Shown here piece by piece: positions 1-11,830 of a stretch of DNA of 64,000 nucleotides. The notes under the pieces are model-generated. The model had not been told where the DNA came from and did not search any database. It saw only the letters and a program-made list of their open reading frames with translations. Position numbers and translations under genes: made by a program. The stretch spans positions 11,718,001 through 11,782,000 of the forward strand of contig OY720098.1 in NCBI GenBank assembly GCA_963082875.1, in the 5' to 3' direction. The stretch's first letter is position 1. Each line of letters starts with the position of its first letter. Source of the stretch: Corella eumyota. Its lineage: Eukaryota > Chordata > Ascidiacea > Phlebobranchia > Corellidae.

Positions 1-1500
1 CAGATGTGCTTTTTAACTTTTTTTTTGAGGAAATATATTATTCGTGTGTACTTTTATCTGGAATGTAATGAAAGTTTAACTAAAAGATTGCATTCGAAGT
101 ACTTTGAATTAAAATTATCTTAAATTTAGTGTAATATTTGTGTTTTGCTAAAATTATTACAATGTAGGCTATTTTGTTTATTTAAAATAATAAATTAATA
201 TAATTTCGACAACCGTAAAAAAAAAATTAGTATCATTTTTTGTTTATTACGATGAATAAAGATTTTAAATGTTTAACTGTTATAGCCACTCTGTTAGAAT
301 ATATATGTGGTGCTTCGTTTAACTGAAACCTTCATATTATAACTGGCGTTGCAATATACTTTTCGCTTAAAAACTTTTGTTGTATCAAACTTCGTAAAAT
401 TTCTTTCAAAATTAAACAATAATTAAGCAGTTCTTCTATTAGCCATTAAGTTTTCATTAAACATTAACAAAAACATTTTATTTATATAGGTTTTTACTAT
501 TTTGATTAACTAAATTGACTACTTACGTTTTATTGATTGTATTTAATTTTATTGATTTTTATCACATTTAATATATTTTAGGCAATAACCCAAATCTTTT
601 TCAATGTAAATTGCATTAATGTTTGTATCAACGATGATAATTGACTTATAAACCAATATGAAACAAATGTGAACGCCATTCACCTAAATTGGTGAAAGTT
701 GCGTAATACTGTGCGTAAAATATAAATGTATTATACAAACACATAGAATAATTTTTTATCTATAACTTGACTTGAAGTCGAGTAAATAAAGTTAGTGGAA
801 GTATTTTTTCCAGAAAAATAAAGCAATAATATTGTCTACATTTCTTTAAAATGTATGGTATTTTAAAAATTTACTAGAAGTTTTTCGTAAAAATGTTGTT
901 CTTGGACCAAGGTCTGCAATTGTGGGGTGTTCGGGATCTGTAACGATTGGCCCCCCAAAAAAATAGGGTGGTTGCGGCTCGAGCTAGTAACCTTTTGGTT
1001 TGTAGTACAGTACCATAACCGGAATACATACAAACTTGTTTTATAAATTTTAACACCTTAATTAAATGGGCGGTAATAAACCTCTGGACAATATTAATCC
1101 CCAGCAAACTAAACTTTCTCAAAAAAACACGTTGTTATCAATGCACGTATTTTTAGGTTTTTAGAAGAACTGTCTTTACTTGTGAATAAATTTTAAAATA
1201 TATGTTTTTTATTTATAAATTTTTAATTTGTTTATAATTTACACTATTTTAATATAAATTTACATTGTGTAATGTAAAATCTATAATTTAAAAAAGAGGA
1301 ATTACTATATAATATATATTTTATTTCTATAATGGTTGTTTATTTAGGGACTTTCCCGTACATTTGGTGTTGCACGAAAACAAACAAAAGTTAATCAGCA
1401 AATGTAACTTTCGTGTATTTATTTATTCTAAACTGTACAACTAATAACAAACTGCTTTAACGAGCTTATTTAAAGTTGTAACAACTAATTATAAAAAAAA
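1..1500. other. Intergenic, no gene seen
   Basis: AT-rich DNA upstream of COQ6. No open frame here has coding character or flanking splice signals. The only recognisable content is the tRNA-like SINE relic at about 900-1035, listed separately. Confidence 0.6.
900..1035 (-). mobile_element. Decayed tRNA-derived SINE relic
   Basis: On the minus strand the stretch resembles the anticodon and T arms of a tRNA: a run close to ACTACAAACCAAAAGGTTAC followed by a B-box-like CTCGAGCC. An AT-rich body and a C/G-rich remnant follow. No intact acceptor stem or A box is visible, so it is not a working tRNA gene. It appears to belong to a different SINE family from the copies at 23571 and 52303. The reading rests on motif resemblance only. 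Confidence 0.4.
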
Positions 1501-2345
1501 ATGATTTTCGCAAAAGGAATTTCCATGAAGTGTTTTTCCTTTCCAAGTTATTTCGTCCTACAACAAAGATTTTTAAGTTCGACAACGAAGAACGATAATG
1601 TTTATGATGTTGTTGTGGCCGGGGGAGGAATGGTTGGAGCAGCAATGGCGTGTGCTCTAGGTATGTTGCATTTTATTTAAACAGTTTTAACAATTAAAAA
1701 TAAGTGTAGTCTCGTAGTTAGCAGGCACTAGGCAGTAGAGGTGTACTTATCATTATCATTTATCAATATATTAAAAATTTGGGTGTGTGTGCAAAAGTAT
1801 CTTTTTTTTAGTTATTTTTTGTATTAATAAATATTAAACCTGGTTTCTTTATATGCTGCACAATTTTTATTTGCTTATTGGTTATAAAAAAAGTTGCATG
1901 TTGAGGGTTTAATGTTGGTCCCTGAAGTTGTTAAATTTTGAGTTTTCTGTTTATGTGCAATCCTGGATTTATTTATCAAAACTTAGTTTTATTTGAATTT
2001 TTAAGGCAACAGCTCTTATATGGAAGGAAAGAAATTGCTACTTTTAGATGCCGGGCCTCAAAAGTCCACATCCATACTTGATAAACCACCTGAAATTTAC
2101 AGTAACAGAGTCTGTGCTATTTCACCTGGAAATGTCGAGTTTTTGAAAAGGTTAAAAATTTGGGACAGGATTCCAAGGCATGCACCGGTAAAAAAAATGC
2201 AGGTCAGTTTTAATTATTTTATAAATTTAAAATTATACATTTATTGACTTATTTAAATTTAAAATTATTAATTTATTGAAATATGATTTGTTCAAGGACT
2301 TTTTTTTATTAATTCTGTTTTATTTGTTTAATATAAAATTGTATG

Positions 2346-2391
<46 letters not shown>

Positions 2392-4932
2392 TAAAAACAT
2401 AACCCAAAATTTGATTTAACTGTTAATCTTGTTGTTAAAATGTTTTTTATTCAATTTAGATATGGGATGCATGCTCAGATGCACTACTTGCGTTTACTGA
2501 CAACGATATGAGCGAAGATCTCTGTTACATTACTGAGAATGAAATGATTGTCAGTAGCCTTATGGAACAGTTGACAACAAAACTTAGCGACAAAGTTGAA
2601 GTTTTGTTTAACAAAAAAATAACTGATTGTGTTTTGCCAAGAAATTATGGGCTGGAAGATGCACGCTCTTCAATAATTTTGTCTTCTCTGGTGTTGGAAG
2701 ATAAATCTGTTATTAAAACAAAGTTATTGGTAATTTAATATGTTTTATTGAACAATTTAATTATGGCTATTGCTTAAAACATGTTTTTTTTTTTTAATGT
2801 TGACGTATTTTCACATTGTAAAGTTAGTCAAAATTTTTGGAACTTAACTTAAAAAATTAAATAAAATAATAAAATTAATTTTTTCTAATTTAAAGATTGG
2901 AGCTGATGGATTTAATTCAATGATTGCAAAAAATGCAAATATTAAAAAAATATCCTGGAACTATAATCAAAGTGCAGTAGTTGCAACTTTAAAATTACAA
3001 GAAGATACTGAAAATGTGGTAGCTTGGCAAAGATTTCTTCCTACAGGTTTATTACTATTCTATTAAAAAAAATTATTAAAAGGCTGGCCTAGGGCCTTGG
3101 TTTTCAACACTTTTACACGGACTCACTCAATCCCTTATAATGTTGTTTTAATAAATCTTATATAACTACTCTTATATAACTAAAATATAACTACTTTTTT
3201 ATATAAGGGCTTGTGTTTTGTATTTTTTTACACAAAAAAAGATGTTTTGTATGGTAGGCCTCCTTTCTACTTATTACACAAATTCACAAAGTTATTGACC
3301 GATTGTTTTTAATTTTTTTTCTTTTTTCATTTCAGGCCCGATTGCGATTCTTCCTTTAGATAAATCAACAAGTTCTTTGGTGTGGAGCACAAGTCATGAC
3401 CATGCCTTAACCGTAACACAAATGAATCCAGATCAGTTTGTAAATGAAATCAACAATGCTATGGTAAAAATATTGTGCATTGCTCCTGACAAAAAAATAC
3501 ATATGATATTTACTAAATTTAAAAATCAACGTAAAAATAGCTTTATACTTTTTGTAGTTTGGATTTCATAAAGATAGGATTTTTTTCTTGCCAATAGCAT
3601 TTTTATTGCTTTATTGCTTTTATTAATTTTGCTAGAATTTTTTTTTGTGATTACAAATAATATTATTTAAATATTTATATTAGTGGGAAGAACATGAAAA
3701 ATCTGAACTTGTTCAAACTTCTCAAGCTTTTTTTGAAAAAGCCTTCAATATCTTTTCACCTTGTAAGTTTAACATTTATCAGATTAGGTTTGCAAAAAAT
3801 ATGTTAATTTTTAAAAGTAATTAAAATTTAAAATGCATATTTTCATTTGTTTTTACCTAATACTAGTTTTATGCTATAACGACTAATTTTAAATTAAGAT
3901 CCTATTGAAAATGTAATGCAGTTCCCTCCAAGTATAACATCAATAGAGGGACCCATACAAAAATTTCCACTTGGCTTTGCACATGTAACTGAATACGTTA
4001 AACCTAGAATGGCTTTAATTGGAGATGCAATACACAGGTTTATGTTTATTTGGTAAAACAAATTTTTTTATAAATTGTGCTATATTAATGTGTTGTATTG
4101 CCAAATAAAGATGATAGTTAGTCATGTTTAATGCTATTTACTTTTAAAAAAATTTATTAACAGCTAAAATAAATTATGATTTTTTGATTTTTGTAACCCT
4201 AAATTAAATACAAGTAGATAATATTACCCTTTAATTAATTTATTTTATTTAATAAATTTTATAATTTAGTATCTTGAATAAAACATTATTTTTAGAGTTC
4301 ATCCATTAGCTGGCCAAGGTGTAAATTTGGGATTTCGAGATGTTGATTGTTTAGCAGCAATTTTAGATCAGACGGTTTATAAAGGAAAAGATATTGGTAA
4401 TTTAAATTTGTAACATATACTTTTTAAATTACAAAGCAAAATTTACTTTTAAGTTTGATATATGGTCATGTTTTTGTGATAAAATTAAAGTTTTAGTTTT
4501 GTTTTAAGGTTCGCTTTCGTCTTTGCTTAAATACGAAAAACAAAGAAAATTTACAAACGCTGACTTTCTTGCAATAACAGATTTTTTAAAACGAATTTAT
4601 TCCACTGACTCTACGCCGTTGGTTAGCTTAAGAGCACTCGGAATGATGGCATTCAATAATATACCCCCAATTAAGGTAAGTAGGTGATAGAATATAAAAA
4701 AAGTAGTGATATTATTAAACTATTGGACTTTTGTTAATATGTTATTTTTAAGTATTTTACTAATATTGTGTTCAATATTATAAATTTTTTTTAGTACTTT
4801 AGCAAACCAATATAGTAAATGCTAACAGTATTTATCAAAAATTTTTGTCGTTTCTAAAGTTTGAAAAACATAAATTCTAGTTATTTAAATTATTTTTTTC
4901 AGGATTTGTTTATGAAAGAAGCGATTCGATAA
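1501..4932 (+). CDS. COQ6: COQ6, ubiquinone biosynthesis flavin monooxygenase
   Basis: Mitochondrial FAD-dependent monooxygenase for the C5-ring hydroxylation step of coenzyme Q synthesis. Exons: 1501-1660, 2006-2202, 2460-2729, 2896-3046, 3336-3463, 3684-3762, 3899-4037, 4296-4396, 4509-4675, 4903-4932; 473 aa, close to the human length (468). Visible signatures are the FAD-binding GGGMVG at residues 41-46 after a short basic, serine-rich leader (likely mitochondrial targeting), a GADG segment in exon 4, and [16 protein letters not shown] from residue 370, the second FAD/ribityl motif of the UbiH/COQ6 family. The first ATG is taken; a second in-frame ATG eight codons on is also possible. AATAAA follows about 60 bp after the stop. 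Recognition is by motif and overall sequence; COQ6 is preferred over bacterial-type UbiF/UbiH by context and leader. Confidence 0.93.
2347..2384. repeat. (TA)n microsatellite
   Basis: An uninterrupted run of about 17 TA dinucleotides followed by a T tract, inside COQ6 intron 2. It has no evident role and is probably length-polymorphic. Confidence 0.9.
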
Positions 4933-6100
4933 TCTCTTTATTACAACGTAAGGTAGTGTGTTTGTATATAATGTATATGTAACCAAACTTTAAATAAAAT
5001 ATTAAAGCTTAATAATTAATAAATCACCAAACTTTGCGAAAATATTTAAATTACAAATTAAAGCGTTTAAAAAAATCAAGTTAAAAAAATATTGCTTTTT
5101 ATGTTAATTATCTCACCAAAAAATCTTTAAATTTAAAAATGTTGGATATATTAGTATTTAATAAACTTATGACAAGTTCACTAAACTTGTATAAAATTTC
5201 AAAACCGAAAGTAGTTATTAGATCAAAAGTCAGAAATATATTCCATATCATATTGTAAGGTTATCTGTAATTTTTGGATAATAAGTCGTACTAATATTTT
5301 ATATTTTATTATTGCGAAAGAGCTTTATTTAACTGTCCACAAACTTGCATCACGAATATTAACATACAGTGCATTTCAAACACATTAAACCGGCAGAACA
5401 TGTGATAGAGATAAGGGCTACAAAATCTTTCATAAAGTAGCACATCTCGGCAATAGGTGTAAACACGTGACTAAAGTGTAAACACGTGACTAGATATAGA
5501 TAACAATTTGAACGTGAACAACAAAATGTCGGATTTTATCGACCCTATATCGTTCCCATATAATATCAGACAGAAAATCTTCAAAAAAGAAAATTAAAAA
5601 AAATTTGGTAGCACCATTAAAATAACATTTGTCAATTAAACGTATTTCTAAAAGAATTATGAAAAAAATAAATATTTTATTAAATTACGAAAAAAAACTA
5701 AACTTTTGATAAATCTTAAAAATTTAAATTAGTGTTTTACTTTGTGTCCGTACTAACATACTCGATAAGAAAAAAATTGGAGAAATCAAGAGTAAAACAA
5801 AAAGAGTAGCTTGACTTTGTATAAGTGATTTGCAACTCATTTTACCCCATAAACGTTTAATATTATAAATAATCTAATAAATTTTGATTATTGGTTTACT
5901 ATTATTAAAAAAAACGTGGTTAAAATTATTTTTTGTTATTATTTTACTTAAGTTCTAATTAGTTTACTAAAAATTAAAGATTACTATTTTGCTTTAAAAT
6001 TTTAGTTTATGATTTTTAATAATGTTAAAACTGAAAACTAAGTTTAACAATTAATTTTGGTTTAAATATCTTTTCCTACTGAGCAATGCAGTAAGTTTTG
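4933..6100. other. Intergenic, 3' flank of COQ6
   Basis: AT-rich with no gene. The one ordered feature is a 19-bp direct duplication at about 5456-5493. Each copy contains GTAAACACGTGAC, placing a forkhead-like GTAAACA next to a palindromic CACGTG E-box. Whether it is regulatory is unknown. Confidence 0.5.
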
Positions 6101-6119
6101 CTATTTGTGTTAAGTTTAA

Positions 6120-6855
6120 ATATAATTAAATTATATTGCTTGTTAATTACACCAATTTTAAGTTATTTTCTATGTTTTTGGGCAAATTAAAAATTATTTT
6201 TCATGTTATTGTACAATTTTAAGTTATTTTCCATTTAACTGGACAGATTTTAAATTATATTTCATGTTAATTAGACCAATTTTAAGTTTTTTTCCAGGTT
6301 TTTAGATTAGTTTTAAATTATATTCCATGTAATTAAACAAATTTTAGGGTATTTTTCAGGTTGTTTGGACAAATTTTAAGTTATTTTTCGGGTTATTGGA
6401 CAAATTTTAAGTCATTTTTCGGGTTATTGGACAAATTTTAAGTCATTTTTCGGGTTATTGGACAAATTTTATGTTATTTTTCGGGTTATTGGACAAATTT
6501 TAAGTTATTTTTCGGGTTATTGGACAAATTTTAAGTTATTTTTCGGGTTATTGGACAAATTTTAAGTCATTTTTCGGGTTATTGGACAAATTTTAAGTTA
6601 TTTTTCGGGTTATTGGACAAATTTTAAGTCATTTTTCGGGTTATTGGACAAATTTTAAGTTATTTTTCGGGTTATTGGACAAATTTTAAGTTATTTTTCG
6701 GGTTATTGGACAAATTTCAAGTCATTTTTCGGGTTATTGGAGAAATTTTAAGTTATTTTTCGGGTTATTGGACAAATTTTAAGTTATTTTTCGGGTTATT
6801 GGACAAATTTTAAGTTATTTTTCGGGTTATTGGACAAATTTTAAGTTATTTTTCG
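6120..6855. repeat. 31-bp minisatellite with diverged left flank
   Basis: From about 6360 to 6855 a 31-bp unit beginning GGGTTATTGGACAAATTTTA repeats about sixteen times with very few differences, mainly AAGTTA versus AAGTCA. Upstream, from about 6120, the same unit is recognisable but strongly diverged. The array therefore looks old and decayed on the left and recently homogenised on the right. No open reading frame or transcription signal is associated. Confidence 0.93.
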
Positions 6856-7319
6856 GTTTTTTGCAATACACAGAAAACAAAGAGTAAAAGCATTTATAAT
6901 TTACATTTATAGGTTAATAAAATAAATTCAATAACTTAAAGAATAAAAGTGACAATATATTGAACAGATAAGGATACCAAATAAAAACGAAATTTGAGAA
7001 TAATTAAAGATGTAATATAGTATTACGATCAAAATAACAAAATACATTACATAAAAAGTATATACAAAAATATTGCAATAAAATTCACATGGTCAGAGGT
7101 ATAATAATTTAGCGATGAAAACAGTTTTATGTATAAAAATTTGTAAAATCGAAAGACAAAATTGTAGAAAAATTAATAACACAAAGTACACAAAAAGTTA
7201 GTTTTTTTTTAAATTTTTGTCCAGTTAAATTGATACAGTAGTTTTGTTTATAAAGTTTAAACTTTTACAGTTAATGTAAGTTTGTACAGTTTACTTTTGA
7301 TCTGTACATTAAGACATAA

Positions 7320-8245
7320 AACCCTTTGCTAAAAGGGCTGGCCAACTTCTTAGGAAAAACAGTTGACTGGCCCCTTGAGAAAAACGACTGACTGGCCCTT
7401 AGGAAAAATGGCTGGATAACTCCTTTAGAGAAGTACAATGGCTAACCCCTTGGCAAGGGTGGTATGCAAGTTTTGATCTTTTTATATAAAATAATAAAGA
7501 TTAGAATATTGCTTACAAATATTAAAAGTGTGGTTGTAACTATTTGATCGTGTTATGTTAGTTGTTTTATTTTAATTAGGTAAAGTTATAATTTATTTTG
7601 TTTGTGACATTTTACGATAAAGGTTTTATACAAACTCAATAGTTTTGCACGACAACCAGAATCTAAAAATAAAGAACAGAGTTAGTATTTGTTTGTGGTA
7701 ATCTACCCTGCAGAAAAAAATATAAATAAATTAAAGTTCTCTTGTAACAGGAACTCTAAAAATAAAGAACAAATTCAAATTGGCCAAAAACAATGTGATG
7801 AGGTCTCCGAAATGTTCAACCAGCATCTAAAAATAAAAAACAGATTGTTGAAATTTGTTTTTAGTAATCTAATCTGAAAAAAAGCATAAATAAGGGTTAG
7901 TTTGGTTTTAGTTTTTTAAAGGCCCCTGAAAAAAATTATAATTTGGTTAGTAATGCCCCTGTAGAAAAATAAAACGAACTGATTAAGAGGCCTCTGTGGA
8001 GGTTAGTAATATGTTTAAAGGTAAAAGGAAATAAGAATAGCCTGCAAAAAATAAAAGAGAAATTGAAAATTTGTGTGTTTTTCTGCATGTTTTATTTAGT
8101 GTTTACTGTGTATGCTATTTTGGACTCCATCCGCAAAATTTATAATTTTTTAGTTTGGATTTCCATCCACAAAGTTAAATATTGTTTTAGATTGGGTTCC
8201 GCCCACAAAATTTATGTTGGGTTCCAACCCACTCATACACTTAAG
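7320..8245. repeat. Degenerate short tandem repeats
   Basis: Three blocks of loosely repeated words. A motif like GGCTGGCCAACT/TTAGGAAAAA recurs at 7330-7460. TCTAAAAATAAAGAACA recurs at 7660-7850. CCATCCACAAA/CCGCCCACAAA words at about 45-bp spacing fill 8120-8240. All are too diverged for a clean unit length. The short open frames across the block look like chance frames in repeats. Confidence 0.6.
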
Positions 8246-8369
8246 TTTAGTATATAAATATAACATGGGGCAAATAAAATACAGCAAATTGCATAAAATA
8301 CACACAAAAATAATATAAACCACACATTGGCCAGTAGTTTTATAAAATCTAATCTTCTATATATATATA

Positions 8370-9055
8370 TACTTTGCGCAAAACTTTTAAAGGCCACACT
8401 TTTTAAAAAACCATTAAACAGTCCCGTTTAATCTAATTAAAAACACACATAAACCTAAACACACTTGGGACTGCGTCAACTATATTACTTTTAATGCGCA
8501 AAATTATGAGTTGTTCACCAGTCACAAAAATAAAAAAAAATAAAATTTTAACCCGTTAAAACTTTTAAAGCGCTTGATTATGCAGTACATATGAAAATAG
8601 GCACGTTAAAACCTACAGACCTGAAGCCCTACAGCCCACCTTTTGTTGAGTGAGGTCCTGAGATTTTTTTATTAAAGTGAGGTCCTGAGACTATTTTTGA
8701 GTTTCTTCTTTTGCATAAATACACATAACACACATAAGCCTAGTTTTATTAAAACCTATTCTATTTTCTTTATATATTACATGCGCCAAAACATCTAAAA
8801 ACCCATTAAACAGTCCCGTTTAATATAATTATGATCACACAGAAACCCAAACACACTTGGGACTGTGTCAACTATACAACATTTAATGCGCAAAATTATA
8901 AGGTTTTAACCAGTCACGAAATAAAAAGAAATGCAGACACGTGATACTACAAACTTTTAACCCGTGAAAATTTTAAAGCGCATGATTATGCAGTACATAT
9001 AAAAAAATAGGCACGTGAAAACCTACAGCCCTACAGACCTCATCTTAAGGTCCTG
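8370..9055. repeat. Diverged direct duplication of ~0.3-0.4 kb
   Basis: Two tandem copies, about 8370-8690 and 8775-9055, share ordered anchors: CATTAAACAGTCCCGTTTAAT, ACACTTGGGACTG.GTCAACTAT, AATGCGCAAAATTAT, ATTATGCAGTACATAT and AGGCACGT.AAAACCTACAG. The offset between copies drifts from about 390 to 410 bp because of indels. No coding frame is conserved between them, so this is probably a duplicated non-coding or repeat-derived segment. Confidence 0.8.
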
Positions 9056-9299
9056 AGTTATTCGAGTTTGTAAAATGATCCAATCCGTTTCAAAATTGTC
9101 TTCGGGTCCTGAGTTTTTTAAAACTTAACATTCCCTTTGCTAGTTGCAAAGAAGACTTATAATGATTCCATCCATTTTCCATTCCTCCAATTCCTGCCAT
9201 TATCTTTTTCCTCCAATTACATAATCCAAATATAATCCATTTTTTTTCTACATAAAAATTATTGTTTAGAAAAGGGTAAGAGACACTAAACCCTACTCA

Positions 9300-9510
9300 A
9301 TGGTAATTTTTTTATACCAATGTGAATTTTATGATATATCGATTGGTGCCAAAATTTTAAGTTATGTCATTTTTTACTTGTTTGTGCCAATATTATTAAA
9401 TTATGTCAATTTTTGTGCCAAATATTGGGATTATGTGTAAATATTTTATTGTTTTTGCCAACAATGTTAAGTTATGTCAATTTTTTAAACTTTGTTGCCA
9501 GATCTTTTAA
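9300..9510. repeat. Degenerate ~50-60 bp tandem words
   Basis: The phrase TTATGTCAATTTTT...TTGTGCCAA recurs about four times with drift. It continues the repeat-rich character of the whole 6.1-9.5 kb region. Confidence 0.5.
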
Positions 9511-9716
9511 GTTAAATACCTCGTTTAACTACTTTGTGGGAGTACCTGCGCATCAACACAGGTTTAATAATGTTCATAATGTATAAGAACAATTATTTCA
9601 TTGTTACGTTTATTAACTTTAAACTAATATTTACTTTTAATTATGATTTTTTATAATCATTTTAAAATATATTTCAAATTTAAAATATATTTCGTATCAA
9701 TTAAAAGTTAACAAAC

Positions 9717-9965
9717 CTGGAACAGTATTCCGAACTTTGCCGCGCAAGATGTTCTTCAAGATCAAGTTCTTCTGCACTAACTTTTCTAAAAAAAATAAAA
9801 TCTTGTAAAATTTATATATATATTTGTTTAATAAAGTTCCAAAAATTATTTTTATTCAATTAATAACTGTTTATAATATTCCACACTTAATACTGTTATT
9901 GATAAACTTCAAAAAAACAAACTACAAAGCACAAAAAAACACGTCTACTCACCTCCAAAGTCCAT
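9717..9965 (-). CDS. Doubtful 5' exon pair of an unidentified gene
   Basis: On the minus strand an ATG at 9965 opens a 13-nt coding stub ending in a GTGAGT donor (exon 9953-9965). It would splice in phase to 9717-9785, which is bounded by TTTTTTTAG and GTTTGT. The join gives about 27 codons starting MDFGEKLVQK. The second exon is also open in another frame reading KVSAEELDLEEHLARQSSEY, so the true frame is undecided. The sequence just upstream (10000-10090) is locally GC-richer with CACGTG-type boxes, as expected near a start site. No downstream exon was found before the repeat region, so it could equally be a non-coding RNA or chance. Confidence 0.25.
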
Positions 9966-10749
9966 CTAGAAGAACTAGAATTCCGATTTTAATTCAAATT
10001 TGCCACGAAACTCTAAGTCACGTGGCTCTACACGTGTGTGTACGTGCACGACGCCCCTTACAGTGCAAAGCGCTTTCCAAACTGTCACTCAAAATATACT
10101 GTCAAAATAATCGTCTAAACAATTTAATCAATTGTTAATATAACAACACAAACTAAAAACTAATTATAATATTTTAATCTTTATTAATTTTTTAATTAAT
10201 ATTTGTAACAATAGCGCCTCATTATGATAAAACAACTAAGACGTGCGTAAACAATGCACTCTGTGTCGCGACACTAAGAATTTCTGATTATGATGCAACA
10301 ACCCGGGACTTTGTGCTAAAGGAATTTCTCGGGGAGGCGCACTAATTATGACGTAACATTCTTCGCGTCTCGCTTAATGGAAAATTCTAAGTTTCCTATG
10401 CTTTATACCAAACCTAGTTCAGCCATAGCAAATTATATTATTCCCCTTTTCTTAATTATAAAAATCAAAATCTATCGTTCGTTAGTGTAAACACATATAT
10501 GTATAATTATTTTACAAATATATAACTCAAAATGAATTTTTTTATGCATTCATATTTAATTTTTCCTTTTTTCCGTACAATTTTGTTTTGTTATTTCGTC
10601 ACTCCTCTGTTATATTTTTATTTATTTTTTTGGTGTATATTCTGTAAAATATATTTTATTTTATTGTAATTATTATTTATTTAATCTATACTGGGTTTGG
10701 TAACCATGGCATAATATATTATAAAATATTTTCTTTTGGAACGATTTGG

Positions 10750-10930
10750 ATTATTCCGTTTTGCCAGCCTAGTGGTAAAGCATTTGTTAATAAACTTAAA
10801 ACCTAAAAATATTTATTCGGTATTAGCCGACGTTGATCCGCGGATTAAACGGAGCCTGGTAACGATCCGGAAGCGGGTTCCACTTTAGGGATTCTTGAAC
10901 GACATCCAGAGCTTTTCCGCTCGATTTACC
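10750..10930 (+). mobile_element. tRNA-like SINE relic
   Basis: An A-box-like GCCTAGTGGTAAAGCATTTG is followed about 110 bp later by GGGTTCCACTTTAG, which resembles a damaged B box. The GC content stands out from the surroundings. The folded cloverleaf is not preserved, so this is read as a decayed tRNA-derived element rather than a tRNA gene. Confidence 0.35.
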
Positions 10931-11694
10931 AAACCTCATCGCGATCTGTATGTGACGTCATAATTTAAAATCATTAGTTACATATTTCTTAAACTTAAAA
11001 TTATGATTTTATTAAAAAGGAAATAAATATTAATATAATGACGTAACATTTATATTACAACTCACGTGAGAAGAGAGGTTTTTTAGATTGTTTATAGATG
11101 AAGTTTGTCGAGTTTATTCCTCTAGCATATTACTTTCACAACCTCTTAAATGGGCTTTCAATAACACAGAGTATCTTTGACTAACCTACACAAACGAATG
11201 AAATAAATTGGGTTAACGTACAAATAAGTACAAAGTATGTAAAATGATGTTTATTACACAAATAAAAAAAATTAATAATAAACTTTTTTTTAATTTTTTT
11301 TTTCAAATTAGTTATGACATTATAATCTTACCTGTGGATTCTCGATTTTACATCTCAAAACTAGAAGAAAAAATGACCGACATTTTTATTTTGGAGAGCT
11401 TTGGTTAAAAGAAACCGGGCTAAGGCGCTGTCGTGGTAAGGTTCGAACTAAAGAGCCTAGAAAAATAATTTTAGAATTGCTTATTAATTAACCTGGGTAA
11501 GTTGTAGCAGGTAACAAAGTAGTTTGTTGTTACTTAAAAACTTAAGAGTACGAACAGCAAGATTTCTAACTCATTTAAAATTAACTTTTTGTATATACTA
11601 TATTTAATTAAGTTCTTGTTAGTTTATTACGAATTGAAGAGTAATGTTTTTGTTATGTCCATTATCGATCTTATTAAAAATTTGAAATGATTTA

Positions 11695-11830
11695 TTAGCG
11701 GGAGGTCACTTTTAGTGAGCTTCGGCGTTTCATGCTGAATCATTCGGCTTGATCCCAGCTGCGGGAGATTTTTCACTCCCCATCGTCATTTATGACGCAC
11801 TTGTTGTTCTGTTTATCGATAATGCTTTGT
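11695..11830 (+). mobile_element. tRNA-like SINE relic
   Basis: The stretch TTTCATGCTGAATCATTCGG resembles an anticodon arm and is followed by CTTGATCCCAGC, a B-box-like segment. A GC-rich GGGAGATTTTTCACTCCC hairpin comes after it. It stands out from AT-rich flanks. The evidence is motif resemblance only. Confidence 0.35.

Noticed and set aside
6360-6855. CRISPR-like regular array
   Set aside because: There are no unique spacers. The 31-bp unit is directly contiguous, so it is a minisatellite in a eukaryotic genome.
9824-10138. 104-codon plus-strand frame
   Set aside because: It overlaps the better-supported minus-strand splice signals, has no splice or family signal, and reads as low-complexity sequence.
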